From Leptospirales bacterium (GTDB lineage Bacteria > Spirochaetota > Leptospiria > Leptospirales > Leptonemataceae): a DNA stretch of 64,000 bases. A program made the translations under genes and the position numbers. The notes under the pieces are model-generated. The model was given only the letters and a program-made list of their open reading frames with translations. It made no database searches and was not told where the DNA came from. This document shows, piece by piece, positions 56,451 through 64,000 of this stretch. The DNA is taken from NCBI GenBank assembly GCA_016788865.1, contig JAEUSB010000104.1:49610-113609 (forward strand), given 5' to 3'. The stretch's first letter is position 1. Each line of letters starts with the position of its first letter.

Positions 56451-57884
56451 TCAGAGTTTCAAGCCCAACTTATTTGCGATTCTTGCGCCATAGTCCGGAT
56501 CGCACTTCGCAAAGTGCTCCAGATTCGGCAGCACAATCGCCCTATCGAGACCCTTCATTGTTCCGGCAATCACCTGCGTCAGTCTTTCGCGCTCTTCTGC
56601 AGAAAGCAGCCGGTACAGGTCTCCCGCCTGGCTGTAGTCGTCATTTCCTTTGTGCTGATCGTGCCGATCTACCGTTCCCGCAAGTGCAAGCGGCGGCTCA
56701 GCCACGGAAGGATCTTGCGCAGGCCCCCCAAAACCATTGGGCTCGTAGTTATCGTACGTTCCGTTTTCATCGAATCGCATGCTCCCATCGCGGTGATAAG
56801 AATTCACTGCACTACGTGACCTGTTGACGGCCAATTGCTGATAGTTCACACCCAGTCTATACCGATGCGCATCGGGGTAGGCGAAGAGTCGAGCCTGTAG
56901 CATCTTATCCGGCGACGCACCAATTCCCGGGGGAAGATTCGCCGGAGAAAATGCAGCCTGTTCCACTTCAGCAAAATAGTTCTTTGGATTCCGGTTCAGT
57001 TCCAGTTCACCAATTTCAACCAGAGGGTAGTCTTTGTGAGACCAGACTTTTGTGAGGTCGAACGGATTGAAACGATACTTTGCCGCGTCAGCTTCTGGCA
57101 TTACCTGAATGCAAACGCGCCACTCAGGAAACTCTCCCCTTTCGATCGCTTCAAACAAATCCCGTGTTGCATAGTCCGGATCGCTTCCGGCAAGCTCAGC
57201 TGCACGTGCAGGACTCAGATTCTTGATTCCCTGTTTTGACTTAAAGTGAAACTTCACCCAGAAGCGTTCTCCCTTTGCATTCCACAAACTAAACGTGTGG
57301 CTGCCGTATCCGTTCATGAATCGATAACCGTCGGGAATTCCTCGATCCGAGAACAAGATGGTGATCTGGTGCATTGCCTCCGGCGATTTTGCCCAGTAAT
57401 CCCACATCCGTTTTGGATTCTTGTAACCCGTAATGGGATCACGCTTTTGAGAGTGAATGAAGTCTGGAAACTTAGACGGGTCGCGCTCAAAGAATACAGG
57501 TGTATTGTTTCCGACCAGATCCCAGATTCCCTCTTCAGTGTAGAACTTCAAAGCAAAACCCCGCGGATCTCTCTCTGTGTCGGCGGAACCCTTCTCGCCC
57601 GCGACCGTTGAAAATCGTAGGAACGTTTCCGTCTTCTTACCTACTTTTGAGAATACGGCAGCCCGAGACCACTTTGTAATGTCTGCCGTGACCGTGAAGG
57701 TTCCATATGCTCCAGCGCCCTTGGCGTGAACAACGCGTTCGGGAATGCGTTCGCGATTGAAATGCGCCAACTTTTCAATGAGGTGCATGTCCTGAATTAG
57801 AACCGGACCTCTTTCGCCCGCTGTCAATGAATGTTGATTTTGTGCAACCGGATGTCCTCCGGCTGTTGTTAGTGTCTTACTCAT
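56451..57884 (-). CDS. katA: Catalase, small-subunit haem type
   Basis: 477 residues from ATG at 57884, chosen because AAAGGAGGCAGT precedes it and it makes an ATGA overlap with the ankyrin gene. [20 protein letters not shown] carries the catalytic His53; [21 protein letters not shown] and [12 protein letters not shown] give the Asn site; [20 protein letters not shown] gives the haem-ligand Tyr. Decomposes hydrogen peroxide in the cytoplasm. Expected to be controlled by the divergent PerR-type repressor. Some spirochaete catalases are named KatE by convention, but the length is that of clade 3. Confidence 0.94.
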   Translation of the reverse strand: MSKTLTTAGGHPVAQNQHSLTAGERGPVLIQDMHLIEKLAHFNRERIPERVVHAKGAGAYGTFTVTADITKWSRAAVFSKVGKKTETFLRFSTVAGEKGSADTERDPRGFALKFYTEEGIWDLVGNNTPVFFERDPSKFPDFIHSQKRDPITGYKNPKRMWDYWAKSPEAMHQITILFSDRGIPDGYRFMNGYGSHTFSLWNAKGERFWVKFHFKSKQGIKNLSPARAAELAGSDPDYATRDLFEAIERGEFPEWRVCIQVMPEADAAKYRFNPFDLTKVWSHKDYPLVEIGELELNRNPKNYFAEVEQAAFSPANLPPGIGASPDKMLQARLFAYPDAHRYRLGVNYQQLAVNRSRSAVNSYHRDGSMRFDENGTYDNYEPNGFGGPAQDPSVAEPPLALAGTVDRHDQHKGNDDYSQAGDLYRLLSAEERERLTQVIAGTMKGLDRAIVLPNLEHFAKCDPDYGARIANKLGLKL

Positions 57885-58387
57885 ACTGCCTCCTTTTGCT
57901 TTCTTGAGTAGAAAATTGCATTGAACCACGATTGAAGCCGGCGAAGAATCCAACTTCGTTCGATTTGTTGAGTGGAACTGAGAAGATCTGCCAGGTCGCG
58001 TCGACCGAACATTTCTGCAAACTGCAGAGCATTCTGGCCCCGGTGATTCGTATAGTTTGGATTTGCGCCGCCGTTCAAGAGAGCACGGGCAACGTCCCGG
58101 TGTCCCTTGAATGCAACGCCCATGAGCACTGAATTTCCGGAATCATCGGTAGTATTTACATCGGCTCCAGCTTCGATCAATAGCCGAGTCACATCGAGAT
58201 GCCCTTTGTAAGCAGACAGCATGAGGATTGTGTAACCACGCTCTGTTCTCTCTTCCAGGTTTTGCACAAGCGGAATCGTTTTTTTGAGCGCCTCAAGGTT
58301 CCCTTCGCGCGCAAGATCAAACATTGCAGCCTCCCCTGAGAACGTGTTTCTGTAAGCTTCCCAGGCAGAATTTTTTGTCGATTCCAT
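57881..58387 (-). CDS. Ankyrin-repeat protein coupled to catalase
   Basis: 168 residues with about four ankyrin repeats. Consensus pieces are [53 protein letters not shown] and [19 protein letters not shown]. No signal peptide, so cytosolic. An ankyrin gene next to catalase is a known arrangement in Leptospira (ank-katE) and in Pseudomonas (katB-ankB), where the partner supports catalase activity. ATG with AGAGG upstream. Its stop overlaps the katA start. Confidence 0.88.
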   Translation of the reverse strand: MESTKNSAWEAYRNTFSGEAAMFDLAREGNLEALKKTIPLVQNLEERTERGYTILMLSAYKGHLDVTRLLIEAGADVNTTDDSGNSVLMGVAFKGHRDVARALLNGGANPNYTNHRGQNALQFAEMFGRRDLADLLSSTQQIERSWILRRLQSWFNAIFYSRKQKEAV

Positions 58388-58410
58388 GTCTTAGACCTCT
58401 TCCTGTTTTA

Positions 58411-58430
58411 GACTTAGTATAAAATAAGTC
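58411..58430. promoter_or_regulatory. Candidate PerR box in the ank-katA/perR divergent promoter
   Basis: An inverted repeat with arms GACTTA and TAAGTC around an eight-base A/T centre; further symmetric positions bring it to about 16 of 20. It resembles the A/T-rich PerR operator class. On the minus strand a TATACT hexamer (58416-58421) falls inside and could be the -10 element of ank-katA, so bound repressor would block it. The site is 24 bases from the ank start and 80 from perR. Confidence 0.6.
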
Positions 58431-58509
58431 AGAATCCGGGGACGGAGGCCATCAATTTTTTGTCTGAATCTAATGGACAGGCAACCCCGGAACGATTTTC
58501 TTTATATCC

Positions 58510-58944
58510 GTGGAAGGCACAAACGAAGCACTACGGTCACGGCTTGAGCAGGCAGGGATTCGGTTTACGGCGCAAAGGCTGGAAATGGCACGTATCCTCC
58601 TCTCGCGCCCGCAGCACCTGACGGCGGAGCAGGTTTTGCGGATGATGAACCGCAGATTCCCGCGCGCGTCCCGTGCCACCGTATTCAACAACCTGAAGCT
58701 CTTCGCACAGAAGGGCGTTGTGGGACTGCTTGAGCTAAAGTCCGGGGTAACATTGTACGATTCCAACACCAGGCGCCACCATCACGCAGTCGATTCCGTA
58801 ACGGGCAACATCGTGGATCTGGAGCTCAACCAGGCGCTGGAGAAGCGAGTTTTCGCCGAACTCATGCAGGAGTACGCAACGGTGACCGGACATAACCTTG
58901 CCCAGAGTGAGTTGCAAATTACTTTGCGTGGTCGCGCAAAATAG
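58510..58944 (+). CDS. perR: PerR-type Fur-family peroxide regulator lacking the cysteine zinc site
   Basis: 144 residues. The winged helix includes FTAQRLEMARILLSRPQHLTAEQVL and SRATVFNNLKLF. The regulatory metal ligands are all in place: His36, Asp84, His90, His92 and Asp103 correspond to His37, Asp85, His91, His93 and Asp104 of Bacillus PerR. The two C-x-x-C motifs of the structural zinc site are missing (DSVTGNIVDL replaces the first). That absence is reported for Leptospira PerR. Divergent from ank-katA, its expected target. GTG start at 58510, weak ribosome-binding site. Confidence 0.92.
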   Translation: MEGTNEALRSRLEQAGIRFTAQRLEMARILLSRPQHLTAEQVLRMMNRRFPRASRATVFNNLKLFAQKGVVGLLELKSGVTLYDSNTRRHHHAVDSVTGNIVDLELNQALEKRVFAELMQEYATVTGHNLAQSELQITLRGRAK

Positions 58945-58969
58945 ACGTCGCCTCCTCCTGGTACTCTGA

Positions 58970-59314
58970 ATGAATCTGCAGATTTTTGGCACCAAACGGT
59001 GCAGCAATACCAGGAAAGCAGAGATGTTCTTCAAGGAGCGACGCATTCCGTATCAGCTGATCAATCTTACGGAAAAACCAATGTCGAAAGGCGAGCTCAC
59101 TTCCGTGCTTCAGTCCGTAAGCAGTGATGACCTGATTGATCGGGAGTCCCGGGCATACAAATCGCAAGGGCTTGAGTACATGAAGTTTGACATTGCAAAA
59201 AAACTCCTCGAAGACCCTTCCCTTTTCAAAACTCCAATTGTGCGCGACGGGAAAAAGGCGACTGCCGGCTATCAACCTGAAATCTGGAAAAGTTGGATCG
59301 CAAACACCGGGTAG
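58970..59314 (+). CDS. ArsC/Spx-family thioredoxin-fold protein
   Basis: 114 residues. LQIFGTKRCSNTRKAEMFFKERRIPY gives the active-site Cys11 with only one cysteine (no C-x-x-C). IDRESRAYKSQGLEY, PSLFKTPIVRDGKKATAGYQPEIW is the ArsC-family core ending in the expected cis-Pro region. Members are arsenate reductases, Spx-type regulators or unassigned redox proteins (YffB-like). The arsenate reductase arginines are not certain. It follows perR by 25 bases in the same direction and may be co-transcribed in the peroxide response. Confidence 0.86.
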   Translation: MNLQIFGTKRCSNTRKAEMFFKERRIPYQLINLTEKPMSKGELTSVLQSVSSDDLIDRESRAYKSQGLEYMKFDIAKKLLEDPSLFKTPIVRDGKKATAGYQPEIWKSWIANTG

Positions 59315-59340
59315 AGCTCCACAATATTCATGTGAGAGGC

Positions 59341-60789
59341 TTACAAGTCTTGTAGGGTATCGACTTCGACTCGGTTGCGGCCCTTTCGCTTGGCGCGATA
59401 GAGCGCTCCATCCGTCCGTTCGAGCCAACCCGCAATTGCCTCATCGGCCTGCAGTTGCGAGACTCCAATGCTTACGGTCACTCGGCCACCAAACCAGAAA
59501 CTGCTGCGCGCCACCACTTCCCTGATCCGCTCCGCATGATCGACTGCTTCTGCAAGGCTCAGGCCCGGCAAGAGCACCAAAAACTCCTCACCTCCCCAGC
59601 GGGATGCATATGCGCCATTGCTCAACCCCCTGATCACGGAGGATACACTCTCGAGAACGTCATCGCCCGCACGATGACCACTGTTGTCATTGATTGCCTT
59701 GAAATGATCCAGATCAAGACTCAGGAGACAAACCGGTTGGCCTGTCCTCTGCATTCGCTTGGCTTCTGTCTCGATCGTCCGTTGCATCTGTCGCCGATTC
59801 CAGAGGCCCGTTAGACCGTCTGTCAATGCCATGGATTCCATTGCTTTGAGGGCTGTACTCAGTTCTTGAGTGCGATTCGCGACACGATCTTCCAATTCTC
59901 TTTGTTGCAGAAAGTTATCTTCCAGTGTCACGCCAAGCAGTTGGATCGGCGTGCCTACGGTCACAACGAGCATGCACCATTGAACAAACGCCATGGAGCC
60001 GCTGCCGAGTGGCAGCGGACTGTAGCCGTACGCCGTAAGGATCGCAGTTGAAACTCCAATCAGCATCATGCTCCAGGCTGATGCGAGAAAGCGAAAACGC
60101 ACAATGAAGAATACCACCAGAGGCAGAAGCAGGGTAATCAGAATAGGCAGGATGGTGCCGAGCAAGATTGGGATCAAGAGCAAAGGCAGAGTAAACAACT
60201 GCAAGAGTTGCTTACGATCTGAATGCCAGTATTTCTGGAACGTCCACATCGCAGGTACGACAAGGAACATTCCATGCGCATCCGTTAATGTCAGCATCAC
60301 CACGCGCTCGATAAACTCTCGGGGTAGAGTTCTTTCAAAACCAGTTACAAATGCGGAATCAACAAGAACGAGCAACCAGCAAGTAAGGGCCGAAGCAAAG
60401 GCAATAGCCCCAAGAAAATACAGGAGATCTGTAGTAATCCACACGCCCTTCAAGGAAGGGCGCTTCCGCCAGGCCACATTCGCAAGAGTTGATTGTAGCG
60501 TGTCAATGCCAGGAACCAGAATCGCCGCAACTACAAGGGAAGCAAATGCCGCACCTTTAGGACTTGTCAGGATGTAAGGCGCGTTCACAAGAAACGAGGC
60601 AGCATAGAGCACGGGAATAACACGATTGCCGTAGAGCCAGACCATGATCATCCCGATTCCCGAGGGTAGCCAGATTAACGAAAGCCAACTCCCTGGGAAA
60701 GGCGTGAATTGAATGCCCAAATGTCCAAGCAGAACATAGGAAGCAAACCAACCGAAGAGCGTGGCCCGGGATGCTTTGAGCTTTTCCAT
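59341..60789 (-). CDS. Membrane-bound diguanylate cyclase (MASE1-like sensor plus GGDEF)
   Basis: 482 residues from ATG at 60789, chosen for the GGAGG six bases upstream. About eight hydrophobic helices between 10 and 290 form a MASE1-like sensor (WLPSGIGMIMVWLYGNRVIPVLY). A short coiled-coil follows, then the GGDEF domain: ALTDGLTGLWNRR, DLDHFKAINDNSGHRAGDDVL and the active site RWGGEEFLVLLPG. Probably makes cyclic di-GMP. No RxxD inhibitory site is obvious. Lies head-on to the ArsC-like gene and follows the Kef antiporter gene. Confidence 0.9.
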   Translation of the reverse strand: MEKLKASRATLFGWFASYVLLGHLGIQFTPFPGSWLSLIWLPSGIGMIMVWLYGNRVIPVLYAASFLVNAPYILTSPKGAAFASLVVAAILVPGIDTLQSTLANVAWRKRPSLKGVWITTDLLYFLGAIAFASALTCWLLVLVDSAFVTGFERTLPREFIERVVMLTLTDAHGMFLVVPAMWTFQKYWHSDRKQLLQLFTLPLLLIPILLGTILPILITLLLPLVVFFIVRFRFLASAWSMMLIGVSTAILTAYGYSPLPLGSGSMAFVQWCMLVVTVGTPIQLLGVTLEDNFLQQRELEDRVANRTQELSTALKAMESMALTDGLTGLWNRRQMQRTIETEAKRMQRTGQPVCLLSLDLDHFKAINDNSGHRAGDDVLESVSSVIRGLSNGAYASRWGGEEFLVLLPGLSLAEAVDHAERIREVVARSSFWFGGRVTVSIGVSQLQADEAIAGWLERTDGALYRAKRKGRNRVEVDTLQDL

Positions 60790-60834
60790 GCGCGCCTCCG
60801 AGTATGGAGAGCGCATTGAATTGACTACTCTAAA

Positions 60835-62562
60835 TCAAGCAAACCTGGCAGCGGTTTTCCGTTTTACTGTCTTTGCCTTACTCTTGCTGCGAGATTTTGC
60901 TTTTGAAACGATCGACTCAACACTTGCGAACAAATCTTTACCAGCAACTTCCCCTGCGACCACAACGTGGTGAGCGCCGAGTGCAAGGAGATCCGTCCGA
61001 TCCGCCTCTTCCTCGCCAACCATAACAATTCGGGCCGCGGGCGCCAACTGTTTCAGATTCTGTAAGAGTCTTCGCGTAGTGATCCCCTTGAGGAAGGTAT
61101 CAGAGATAGTACATATAACGACGCGTGCATTCTCGATTCCACTATGGCCCAATGTTTCGGGGTGCGACAGATCGCCATACGCCCAGCTAAATCCATCGTC
61201 TTCTAACTTTTTAGAGAGCGCCGCATTGTAGTCTACGATAAGGGTTCGTTTTGTCCACGCTGGATGTCTGACTCTTAGCTGGTCCAGAAATGCCCGTGCT
61301 ATCCTGAAATAGCCGAGCACTACGATTTCAGCTTCACTGTGACCGTGCCCGCTTCCAGCTCCCGCTGCCACTTCCGTATCACGAAGTCCTGTGCGGGAAA
61401 ACAATCCCACGAAAAATGAAGCAATCCTGTCGTTAAATTTAATGATGTACGTTGAGACGACAGACGTAATGATCATCGCAGTGAGAACCAACGATGCTAA
61501 CCCTGGGTCGATGTGCTTGTAGCCAACACCCAGTGCAAGGATCACGAGGGAGAATTCGCTGATCTGCGAGAGGTTTAGAGCCGTTATGAATCCGGCCCGC
61601 AATCCATTTCCCAATGCGAGCGAAACGGGAACAATTGTCAGTATGCGATTCACAAAAATGTAAATCAGTAGAAATGCAGAGATGCCGATTGTGGCAGCAT
61701 CGGGCACAGGAATTTTCATTCCAAGGGCAACAAAGAACAGCGTGACAAAGAAGTCACGCACGCCACCGAGTTTTGAAATCACGTCGTTCCCGTACGGGAA
61801 AGCGGCAATGCTAACGCCCGCAATAAGAGCCCCCATTTCCATGGAGAGACCTAGCATTTGTGCGCCACCACTGACCAGAAAACACCATGCAATTGATGTC
61901 AGGAGAATCAGTTCCGGTGTGCGTGAAGCCCAGTTAAAGAGACGAGAAAGCAGATACTTGCTGATTACAAAAGCCAGGGCGATCAATACAACAACTGCGC
62001 CAACAGATTTGCCCACCGTAAGCGGGTCCGGCTTTTCCAGGTTCGGTTGCAGGCCCATGAAGAGAATCGCCCAGATGTCCTGAAAGACAAGGATTCCAAT
62101 CGTCAGCCGCCCACCAAGGGTCTTAACCTCAAACTTATCTTGCAGGAGCTTTACTACAATGAGAGTTGAACTAAGTGAAGAAGCAACGGCCAGGTACAGG
62201 AGACCAAATTTACTTGAACCAATGTAGCTTCCCAGAAACTGCAGCGCAAGCAGACCAATCCCAACGCTGAGGGCAAACTGTGAAATGCCCAGGACCAGCA
62301 TCGACTTTCCCATCCGGGCAAGTTCACGGAGATTGATCTCAAGCCCAATGATGAACAACAGGAAGATCAAACCCATTTCCGAGATGATCTCTATGGATTC
62401 CTCGCTCTTCACGAGAGACAGTCCCATATGGTGGCTGAGCAAGATACCACCGCCCACATAACCAAGCAGGAGCGGCTGCCGGATAAAGCGCGCGAGAATG
62501 GCTGCGCCCACGGCAAAAATGATCCCGAGTGCGATATCGCTTAGAAGAGTCCCGTGTTCCAT
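60835..62562 (-). CDS. Kef-type cation:proton antiporter with RCK N-domain
   Basis: About 575 residues from ATG at 62562; a GTG four codons upstream is possible. Twelve hydrophobic helices with family features PLLLGYVGGGILLSHH, FLLFIIGLEINLREL, VASSLSSTLIVVKLLQD and GALIAGVSIAAFPYG. Near residue 420 a Rossmann-type RCK/TrkA-N domain begins (EIVVLGYFRIARAFLDQL, with YGDLSHPETL later), though the glycine pattern is weak. Predicted potassium or sodium/proton exchange in the inner membrane. The C-terminus is lysine-rich. A hairpin covers its ribosome-binding region. Confidence 0.88.
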   Translation of the reverse strand: MEHGTLLSDIALGIIFAVGAAILARFIRQPLLLGYVGGGILLSHHMGLSLVKSEESIEIISEMGLIFLLFIIGLEINLRELARMGKSMLVLGISQFALSVGIGLLALQFLGSYIGSSKFGLLYLAVASSLSSTLIVVKLLQDKFEVKTLGGRLTIGILVFQDIWAILFMGLQPNLEKPDPLTVGKSVGAVVVLIALAFVISKYLLSRLFNWASRTPELILLTSIAWCFLVSGGAQMLGLSMEMGALIAGVSIAAFPYGNDVISKLGGVRDFFVTLFFVALGMKIPVPDAATIGISAFLLIYIFVNRILTIVPVSLALGNGLRAGFITALNLSQISEFSLVILALGVGYKHIDPGLASLVLTAMIITSVVSTYIIKFNDRIASFFVGLFSRTGLRDTEVAAGAGSGHGHSEAEIVVLGYFRIARAFLDQLRVRHPAWTKRTLIVDYNAALSKKLEDDGFSWAYGDLSHPETLGHSGIENARVVICTISDTFLKGITTRRLLQNLKQLAPAARIVMVGEEEADRTDLLALGAHHVVVAGEVAGKDLFASVESIVSKAKSRSKSKAKTVKRKTAARFA

Positions 62563-62571
62563 ATAGGCTTT

Positions 62572-62592
62572 CACCTAATTATCGGTTAGGTG
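62572..62592 (-). promoter_or_regulatory. Hairpin overlapping the antiporter's ribosome-binding site
   Basis: CACCTAA and TTAGGTG are exact reverse complements around a seven-base loop. On the minus strand the second arm supplies AGGTG, the likely Shine-Dalgarno sequence about nine bases from the ATG at 62562. If it forms in mRNA, the hairpin would hide the ribosome-binding site; as DNA it could be an operator. No T-run, so not a terminator. Confidence 0.5.
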
Positions 62593-62786
62593 GGGGCCAA
62601 AAATGAGGACAGGAAGGACAATCGGAATCCCCTAACTCTGCCTGCTGACAGGCCCTTCTCAATAAAGTACTTATTAGCGGGGGAAAACGGGATTGTATGA
62701 TCCGTCAACGACACGTTTTGAAGGGCGTTCGGGCTCGCTATTTCGGTAGACGAACGGATGCAAAGCAATAGCCTGAAGTAATAGCA
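62593..62786. other. Divergent intergenic region between antiporter and MOSC genes
   Basis: About 190 bases holding the promoters of both flanking genes. I see an AAGTACTT palindrome at 62665-62672 and a small CCTG/CAGG stem at 62641-62652, neither strong enough to call as a site, and no coding sequence. Confidence 0.4.
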
Positions 62787-63581
62787 ATGTCTGCGGCAAG
62801 TGTCGAACGAATCGTTGTTTATCCCATCAAGTCCCTGGATGGAGTTTCAGTTCAGCAGGCGGAAATCACTGAAGCCGGCGCTCTGGTGCATGATCGCAAA
62901 TATGCAATTGTAGACTCCGCAGGCAATTTTGTGAACGCAAAACGATTTTCGAATATCCACGAAATTCGCGCCAGCTATTCAGCAGATCTAAGCCGAGTAA
63001 CTCTAAGCGCGAAATCAAAAGAAGAGTCGTTCGCTTTGAACGATCAAAAAGGAATCGCTGCCTGGCTCAGCAATTTCTTTTCAATAGAAGTTTCACTGCG
63101 CAAAGACGCAAGAAGTGGTTTTCCCGACGACACAATTGCAAGCGGCCCAACATTCGTATCGCTTGCGACCCTGGAAACGGTTCGCAAGTGGTTCCAGAAA
63201 ATAGAACCGTTTGATATTGAAGAAGCCGTCCGACGCTTCCGACCTAACATTGTAATTCAGGGTGCAGATTCTTTTTATGAAGATCAGTTGTGCGGTGGGA
63301 AATTTTTTGTAGGCGATGCTACAATCATTGGTACCAATCCGTGCGCGCGATGCGCGGTTCCCAGCCGAGACTCGCGGACGGGTCAGGTCACAACTGGCTT
63401 TGCGAAAATACTGACCGAGCAGCGGAAGAAGTCCCTGCCCGCGACGTCAAATCCAGGATTGTTTGACCACTACTACCGCCTTTGTTTGAATACGAGAATT
63501 CCCTCATCAGAGGAGGGCAAATTGATCAGGCGCGGAGATCGCGTTCAAGGCGAATGGGATTCATTCGGGGATATATTTTGA
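62787..63581 (+). CDS. MOSC domain protein (MOSC_N plus MOSC)
   Basis: 264 residues. The N-terminal beta-barrel (VERIVVYPIKSLDGVSVQQAEI, HDRKYAIVD) is the MOSC_N domain. The MOSC domain has FRPNIVIQG, then the conserved cysteine segment IIGTNPCARCAVPSRDSRTGQ, with GDRVQ near the end. Family members carry a molybdenum cofactor and reduce N-hydroxylated compounds (mARC, YcbX). A soluble enzyme of the same kind is expected. ATG at 62787 with no strong ribosome-binding site. Confidence 0.9.
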   Translation: MSAASVERIVVYPIKSLDGVSVQQAEITEAGALVHDRKYAIVDSAGNFVNAKRFSNIHEIRASYSADLSRVTLSAKSKEESFALNDQKGIAAWLSNFFSIEVSLRKDARSGFPDDTIASGPTFVSLATLETVRKWFQKIEPFDIEEAVRRFRPNIVIQGADSFYEDQLCGGKFFVGDATIIGTNPCARCAVPSRDSRTGQVTTGFAKILTEQRKKSLPATSNPGLFDHYYRLCLNTRIPSSEEGKLIRRGDRVQGEWDSFGDIF

Positions 63582-63757
63582 GCCGGTCCCTTTGCACTGA
63601 CACTTGCGCTTCCTTCAAAGTTCAGGGTTTCCGAAAGGCGGAGCAAACGATTTCCTTCTGATTCAATTCGACTCGATGCGCTGGTAATCAATTCCTGGGG
63701 AAGGCTCAGGAGCAGGAGCCAGGCGGAGAAGGCAAGGAAGGTACGCACAAAGAGCAT
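63545..63757 (-). CDS. Possible small exported protein (uncertain)
   Basis: 70 codons with a hydrophobic N-terminus MLFVRTFLAFSAWLLLLSLPQ that would pass as a signal peptide, followed by a Ser/Glu-rich tail. It overlaps the end of the MOSC gene by 37 bases on the opposite strand, and I find no ribosome-binding site before the ATG. It may be real or chance; the 269-base region 63582-63850 holds nothing else I can identify. Confidence 0.3.
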   Translation of the reverse strand: MLFVRTFLAFSAWLLLLSLPQELITSASSRIESEGNRLLRLSETLNFEGSASVSAKGPAQNISPNESHSP

Positions 63758-63850
63758 TGTAGCACAGATTCTAGATTGGTCAAGACCGCAATGACAAACG
63801 GCTTAGATGGCGGGTTTTCTGGTAAAACCACCTGATCTAATTTGCACGGC

Positions 63851-64000
63851 TCAACCCTGCTGCAATAATTCTTTCAGCGCGGGCAAATAGCGACGGCCCA
63901 CGGGGAGCTCCGTTTCGTCTGCATCGTCGAGGAAAACTACGTAGTTTCCGTTTTGGTCGCTTTGAACGCGCAGGATCTTGTTCAAGTTCACGACGTACTG
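63851..64000 (-). CDS. LytTR-type DNA-binding protein, C-terminal fragment
   Basis: The last 49 residues of a gene that begins beyond the window. VNLNKILRVQSDQNGNYVVF and ELPVGRRYLPALKELL are the end of a LytTR DNA-binding domain (the usual pattern ends in VSRRYL-x2-L). It is probably the output domain of an AlgR/LytR-type response regulator; the receiver portion is outside the window. Stop TGA at 63851-63853. Confidence 0.8.
   Translation of the reverse strand, partial: QYVVNLNKILRVQSDQNGNYVVFLDDADETELPVGRRYLPALKELLQQG

Noticed and set aside
62641..62672. Small stem CCTG/CAGG and the AAGTACTT palindrome in front of the MOSC gene
   Set aside because: Four- and eight-base symmetries arise by chance at this length and have no supporting spacing or promoter features.

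Overview
The window looks like a chromosomal piece of a Leptospiraceae-type spirochaete (Leptospira, Leptonema or Turneriella relatives). The argument is synteny and protein detail, not a search. There is a very long one-strand O-antigen (rfb-like) locus headed by a small winged-helix regulator, and a catalase–ankyrin pair divergent from a PerR-type Fur protein that lacks the structural cysteine site. Both arrangements are known from Leptospira. Base composition is moderate, starts are a mixture of ATG, GTG and TTG, and I see no rRNA, tRNA, CRISPR array, insertion sequence or phage gene.

Positions 1 to about 47,030 hold 46 genes, all on the minus strand and mostly touching or overlapping; about fifteen junctions are ATGA or GTGA stop/start overlaps. 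Transcription should run from the winged-helix regulator (46503-47030) down to and past position 1. In that order come: a GmhB-like phosphatase and class II aldolase; nucleotide-sugar genes (fcl, rmlA, a membrane-anchored APS kinase); the ABC exporter Wzm/Wzt; a pseudaminic-acid module (pseB, pseC, aldo/keto reductase, class III aminotransferase, methyltransferase, HAD phosphatase, Nudix-like protein, pseI, pseF); and then a long mosaic of DegT aminotransferases, dehydrogenases, six methyltransferases, a sulfotransferase, an asparagine-synthetase-like amidotransferase and about ten glycosyltransferases. The predicted product is a long, highly decorated surface polysaccharide, probably the LPS O-antigen. 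It would contain a nonulosonic acid, fucose, 3-amino-dideoxyhexose and uronic acid units, with methyl, sulfate, amide and possibly formyl groups, and be exported by the ABC route.

Upstream, 47031-47161 carries a perfect 11-bp inverted repeat that is a strong operator candidate for the regulator. Beyond it lie a 2-hydroxyacid dehydrogenase (minus), a large Lhr-type helicase (plus), a GAF histidine kinase with a response regulator (minus), a membrane hybrid histidine kinase (plus), the ank-katA pair (minus) with divergent perR (plus), an ArsC-like protein (plus), a membrane GGDEF protein and a Kef-type antiporter (minus), a MOSC protein (plus), and the end of a LytTR regulator (minus, cut by the window edge).

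The most interesting points are these. The pseudaminic-acid module lacks recognisable PseG and a local PseH, but has an adjacent Nudix-like/HAD pair that could replace PseG. A formyltransferase-like/beta-propeller fusion protein is present. A membrane-tethered APS kinase shares the locus with a sulfotransferase. An uncharacterised TIM-barrel-like protein is coupled to a flippase-like membrane protein. Two candidate regulatory dyads and one hairpin over a ribosome-binding site were also found. All function calls rest on motif recognition by eye; no database search was run.
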